NCBI GenBank assembly: GCA_033764055.1
Contig: JANRJI010000110.1
Span: 1 to 64,000, forward strand
Origin: Ga0077555 sp033764055
GTDB taxonomy: Bacteria > Pseudomonadota > Alphaproteobacteria > Rhizobiales > Hyphomicrobiaceae
Length of the DNA stretch: 64,000 nucleotides
Reading direction: 5' to 3'
Positions 60,739 through 64,000 of the stretch are shown here, one piece after another. The notes beneath the pieces were generated by a model, which saw nothing but the letters and a program-made list of their open reading frames with translations, did not search any database and was not told the origin of the DNA. Position numbers and translations under genes: made by a program. Each line of letters starts with the position of its first letter. Within the stretch, counting starts at the first letter, position 1.

Positions 60739-62607
60739 TCAGAACGCCTTGTTCCCTTCGGGCCGGTGCTTGTTCCTCGGCACGAAGCTCGAGCGCTCGG
60801 CCTTCCGCGCCTCGCGCACCCAGACCTCGCGGTTCGGATGCAGGCCGCCGCCGCGGGTTGCCGGTACGGCCATGTGCCGCGCGCGCTGGAGAAGGCGCGT
60901 GTCGGCCACACCGCAGTTGGGATGGATGCCGCCGTTGTCGGCGACCACCTTCTGCCACGCTGCCTTGCGCTTCGCCAGCGTTGCCGGATCCTGGAGTGCG
61001 GTGCAGTTGAGCTCGTTCGTGTTCAGATCGATGACGATCTCCTCGCCGTCCTCGACGAAGGCGATCGGACCGCCGAGTGCAGCCTCCGGCCCGACGTGTC
61101 CGATGACGAGGCCGACCGATCCCCCCGAGAAGCGGCCGTCCGTCATCAGGCCGAGAACGATGCCGCGCTCGCGACACAGCGTAGTGATGCGCGAGGTCGG
61201 ATCGAGGAACTCGGGCATGCCCGGCGCACCGGACGGCCCTTCGTAGCGCACGATGATCATGTCGTTGTTCTGGAAGCGGTCAGGCGCAGTGTCGAGCATT
61301 TCGAGCAGCGCGCGCTCGCTTTCGAACACTTTGGCCTTGCCGCGGAATGTGTTGTTCTCAAGCCCGCCTTCGACGCCGGCGAGCTTGAGGATCGCCGAGA
61401 ACTCGGGCGAGAGATTGCCGCCGAGCACGCGCAGCCCGCCCGTCGCCTTGTACGGCTTTGCGACCGGGTAGATGACCGTGCCGTCGGCCGGCTTGGCGCC
61501 GAGCCGCTGCACTTGGCTCGCCAACGTCTCGCCGGTGCAGGTCAAGACATCGCCGTTGAGGAGGCCGGCCTCGAGCAGCTCGCGCACGATCACCTGAACA
61601 CCGCCGACGCGGTCGATGTCGATCATCGAGTACTTGCCGTAGGGTCGGGCGTCGGTCAGCACGGGCACGAGCTTCGTCGAGAGTGTATTGAACTCCTCCG
61701 GCGTCATGATCTCCTTCCAGAAATCGGCGTAGCCGGCCGCACGCGCGATCTCGGGAGCGTGCAGGACCACGTTGGTCGAGCCGCCGATGGCCATGGCGAC
61801 GATGACGGCGTTGCGCAGCGAGTCGCGCACGACGATGTCGCGGGGCTTCAGGTCCTTCTCCATCATGCGGGCGAGATGCTCGACCAGCTCGGCCGGGAAC
61901 TCCTTCAGGCGGCGCGGATCGTCGGACGCGGGCGCCACCATGTGCAGGGGCTGCATGCCGACGACACCGATGAATGTCTGCATCGTATTGTAGGTGAACA
62001 TGCCGCCGCAGCTGCCGATGCCGGGGCAGGCATGGCAGGCGATGTGATGGCGGTAGGCGGCGTCGGGGTGACCAGCCACCTGATAGGCGCTGACGATGTC
62101 GAGAGCCTCGCCGGTCTTCGGATCGTGGCCGGGGTGGATGGGTCCGTCCGACATGATGATCGCCGGCTGGTTGTGCTCCAGCAGCGCCGCCAGCGTGCCG
62201 ACCGGCGGCTTGTCGCAGGCGACGACCGCGATGGTGCCGGCGAGGCCCGTAGCCTCGAGGTGCTCGCAGAGCGCGTCGTTCGTCACCTCGCGGCCGATCA
62301 GCGAGTAGCGCATCTCGCGCGTGCCGTTGCGGATGCCGTCGGAGGTGGCGATCGTGTACTCGGGCTGGACGAGGCGCAGCTTGAGCTGGCCCGGCCCTTT
62401 GCCGATGCGGGCCTTGAGCTTCTCGTGGATGGCGTCGACCTTGGACAGGACGCCGATGTAGCACTGGCTGTCGCCTTTCGTGCCGACCACGCCCACCGAC
62501 GGCTCGTGGATGAGGTCGGGGTCGGTGCCGAGCTCCTTCGCGAGCCCGATGGTCTGGCTCGACCGGCCAGGGTGGCGGTCGATGAGCACGATTTTCGATG
62601 TCGTCAC
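60739..62607 (-). CDS. IlvD/Edd-family dehydratase
   Basis: 622 residues, iron-sulfur dehydratase. Cluster cysteines are in VVACDKPPVGTLAA and CHACPGIGSCGGMFTYNTM; the C-terminal domain has LMTDGRFSGGSVGLVIGHVGPEAA. The CDKPPVG (not CDKNMPG) motif and the long C-terminal tail set it apart from housekeeping IlvD, so a sugar-acid or other 2,3-dihydroxy-acid substrate is likely. The start is a GTG at 62607 after GGAAGGA. Confidence 0.85.
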   Translation of the reverse strand: MTTSKIVLIDRHPGRSSQTIGLAKELGTDPDLIHEPSVGVVGTKGDSQCYIGVLSKVDAIHEKLKARIGKGPGQLKLRLVQPEYTIATSDGIRNGTREMRYSLIGREVTNDALCEHLEATGLAGTIAVVACDKPPVGTLAALLEHNQPAIIMSDGPIHPGHDPKTGEALDIVSAYQVAGHPDAAYRHHIACHACPGIGSCGGMFTYNTMQTFIGVVGMQPLHMVAPASDDPRRLKEFPAELVEHLARMMEKDLKPRDIVVRDSLRNAVIVAMAIGGSTNVVLHAPEIARAAGYADFWKEIMTPEEFNTLSTKLVPVLTDARPYGKYSMIDIDRVGGVQVIVRELLEAGLLNGDVLTCTGETLASQVQRLGAKPADGTVIYPVAKPYKATGGLRVLGGNLSPEFSAILKLAGVEGGLENNTFRGKAKVFESERALLEMLDTAPDRFQNNDMIIVRYEGPSGAPGMPEFLDPTSRITTLCRERGIVLGLMTDGRFSGGSVGLVIGHVGPEAALGGPIAFVEDGEEIVIDLNTNELNCTALQDPATLAKRKAAWQKVVADNGGIHPNCGVADTRLLQRARHMAVPATRGGGLHPNREVWVREARKAERSSFVPRNKHRPEGNKAF

Positions 62608-62818
62608 GGCGTTGTCCTTCCCACGGCACAATGTGTCCGGCCGGGGCGTCGGGGTGTCACGGCCGAACTGGCGCTCGGACGGCCTTATTGCCGGGAACGA
62701 TCTCCGGTGACAAGGGCGAGGGTCGCGCGAGCGCCTCCGCTCTCCGGTCCACGTCAAGCGTGACCGGGCTCATCCGGCCCGATCGACAGGGCAGCGGCCC
62801 GGAGACATCACTCGCCTC

Positions 62819-64000
62819 TCAATGCCTCATCCGCGCATCGAGCAGGCGCTCTAGGCTGATGGCGATCTCGTCGAGGAGCCGGTCGGCGTCGGCCTCGGTG
62901 GTGCGGTGGTTGACGATTGCGCAGCGGATCACGGGGCGACCGGCGAGGGTTGTCAGCGACGGCGCGGCGACGCCACGCTCGTGCAGGTCCATGATGATCT
63001 CGGGGATCAGCACATCGCCGCCGCCCGTGGCGAGGCCGATGCAGACGATGTTGAGCGCGACGGGCGCAGCGAGAACGAGGCCCGGCGTGCTCTCCACGCG
63101 GTCGGCCAGATGCCGGGCGACCCGGCAGCAGCCTTCGATCGCCGCGCCCAGCCTATCGGCGCCGTGAACCTCGATGGTGAGCCAGGTCTTCAGGGCTCGG
63201 AACGAGCGCGACAGGTCGGGGCCGAGGTCGCACGGCCAGGTGTCGCCGGCGGCAAGCCCCTTCGGCAGGCGCGAGAGGTAGGCAGCGGGACTGGCGAAGG
63301 TGCCGCGGTGGGCCTCCCGGTCGCGGACCACGAGGCAGCCGGCGTCGTAGGGCACGTGGCCCCACTTGTGGAAGTCGAAGGCGACGGATTGGGCCTGCTC
63401 GATGCCCGCGAGGAGCGGCTTCAGGCCGGGCGCCAGCATGCCCAGCGCGCCGAAGGCCGCGTCAACGTGGAACCAGATCTGCTCGCGCCTCGCGATCTCG
63501 GCGAGGCGGGACAGGGGATCGACAGCGCCCGTGTTGACGGTGCCGGCCGTGCCGACGATCAGGAACGGCACCAGGCCGGCCGATCGGTCGGCGAGGATCG
63601 CCGTCTCCAGCCGATCGACATCGAGGGCGCCGCTGTCGTCGACCGCCAGCTTGCGGAGCTGGTCCGAGCCGATACCGGCGAGCTCCAGCGCCTGGCCAAT
63701 GCAGCCGTGCACCTCGGCCGAGGTATAGGCGACGAGGTCGGCGCCGGCGCGCGCGAGGCCCGTGCGCCGCACGCCATGGCCGAGCGCGGCGTCGCGGGCG
63801 ACCAGAACGGCGAGAAAATTGGCCATCGACGTGCCGGTGACGAGAACGCCGGAAGCATTCGGTGGCATGCCGAGCATCTCGGCCGCCCAGCGGACGACCT
63901 GACGCTCGACCTCGATGCCGACATGGTCGCGACCGCCGCAGTTGGCATTGAGGCCGGCGGCGAGCATCTCGGCGATCATTCCGGCCGGTGTGCCGGCGCC
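62819..64000 (-). CDS. Pyridoxal-phosphate-dependent decarboxylase (aromatic/group II), 5' end cut
   Basis: About 393 codons lie in the window; the N-terminus continues past the right edge. The PLP fold is clear: VTGTSMANFLAVLVARDAA, FHVDAAFGALGMLAPG with the ring-stacking Asp, and the Schiff-base lysine in AFDFHKWGHVPYDAGC. The C-terminal part has RCAIVNHRTTEADADRL. It decarboxylates an amino acid such as an aromatic or acidic one. It ends 211 bp before the dehydratase start. Confidence 0.9.
   Translation of the reverse strand, partial: GAGTPAGMIAEMLAAGLNANCGGRDHVGIEVERQVVRWAAEMLGMPPNASGVLVTGTSMANFLAVLVARDAALGHGVRRTGLARAGADLVAYTSAEVHGCIGQALELAGIGSDQLRKLAVDDSGALDVDRLETAILADRSAGLVPFLIVGTAGTVNTGAVDPLSRLAEIARREQIWFHVDAAFGALGMLAPGLKPLLAGIEQAQSVAFDFHKWGHVPYDAGCLVVRDREAHRGTFASPAAYLSRLPKGLAAGDTWPCDLGPDLSRSFRALKTWLTIEVHGADRLGAAIEGCCRVARHLADRVESTPGLVLAAPVALNIVCIGLATGGGDVLIPEIIMDLHERGVAAPSLTTLAGRPVIRCAIVNHRTTEADADRLLDEIAISLERLLDARMRH

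Overview
The window is high-GC, densely packed bacterial chromosome with no rRNA, tRNA, CRISPR array, insertion sequence or prophage that I can see. Gene content and order point to an alphaproteobacterium, most likely Hyphomicrobiales (Rhizobiales): glnB-glnA, glnK-amtB, aroK-aroB followed by a CorC/HlyC-type protein, degP-response regulator-histidine kinase-glnE, folE-hisI, and an RpoE/ChrR-type singlet-oxygen module. Assignment to family or genus is not possible from sequence reading alone.

Layout. 1-9 kb: end of an endonuclease/phosphatase-family gene, a GST, an ATP-grasp protein, a class I amidotransferase, then glnB-glnA behind a sigma-54-type promoter, a VOC protein, the NAD(P)HX repair enzyme, cytochrome b561 and a RibD C-terminal-type reductase. 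9-18 kb: envelope and core metabolism (YfhO-like membrane protein, ribA, GtrA plus GT2 glycosyltransferase, CorC-like transporter, aroB, aroK). 18-23 kb: two conserved unknowns, then a tightly overlapping four-gene operon pairing a sulfite-oxidase-family molybdoenzyme with SdhB-, SdhD- and SdhC-like subunits but no flavoprotein. 23-31.5 kb: an ECF sigma/ChrR pair with two divergent lipid-modification operons (amine-oxidase-like FAD protein, DUF1365, two cyclopropane-synthase-type methyltransferases, DUF1295), both starting from near-identical promoters. 31.6-35.3 kb: pepN and a 2-hydroxyacid dehydrogenase. 35.4-45.4 kb: a long minus-strand block of envelope-stress and nitrogen genes (DegP, two-component system, GlnE, EF-hand protein, second ECF sigma factor, candidate anti-sigma factor, CpxP-like protein). 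45.5-51 kb: secreted trypsin-like protease, a carbamoylase-type gene broken by one amber codon, a TauE/SafE permease, and glnK-amtB. 51-55.8 kb: divergent tonB and ZnuD-like receptor with Zur-like half-sites between them, then an IscU-like protein and YidD. 56-64 kb: folE-hisI-GNAT, then a minus-strand catabolic-looking series (LLM oxidoreductase, GMC oxidoreductase, IlvD/Edd dehydratase, PLP decarboxylase cut by the window end).

How it works together. Five parts of the ammonium-assimilation circuit lie within 47 kb: GlnB, GlnA with its adenylylation tyrosine, GlnE, GlnK and AmtB. The sigma/ChrR module probably senses singlet oxygen and remodels unsaturated membrane lipids. The second sigma/anti-sigma set with CpxP-like, EF-hand, DegP and two-component genes looks like an envelope or metal-stress district. 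The most novel-looking unit is the molybdoenzyme-SdhBDC-like operon at 20.1-22.7 kb, which reads as a cytoplasmic Mo oxidoreductase wired to the quinone pool through borrowed complex II parts.
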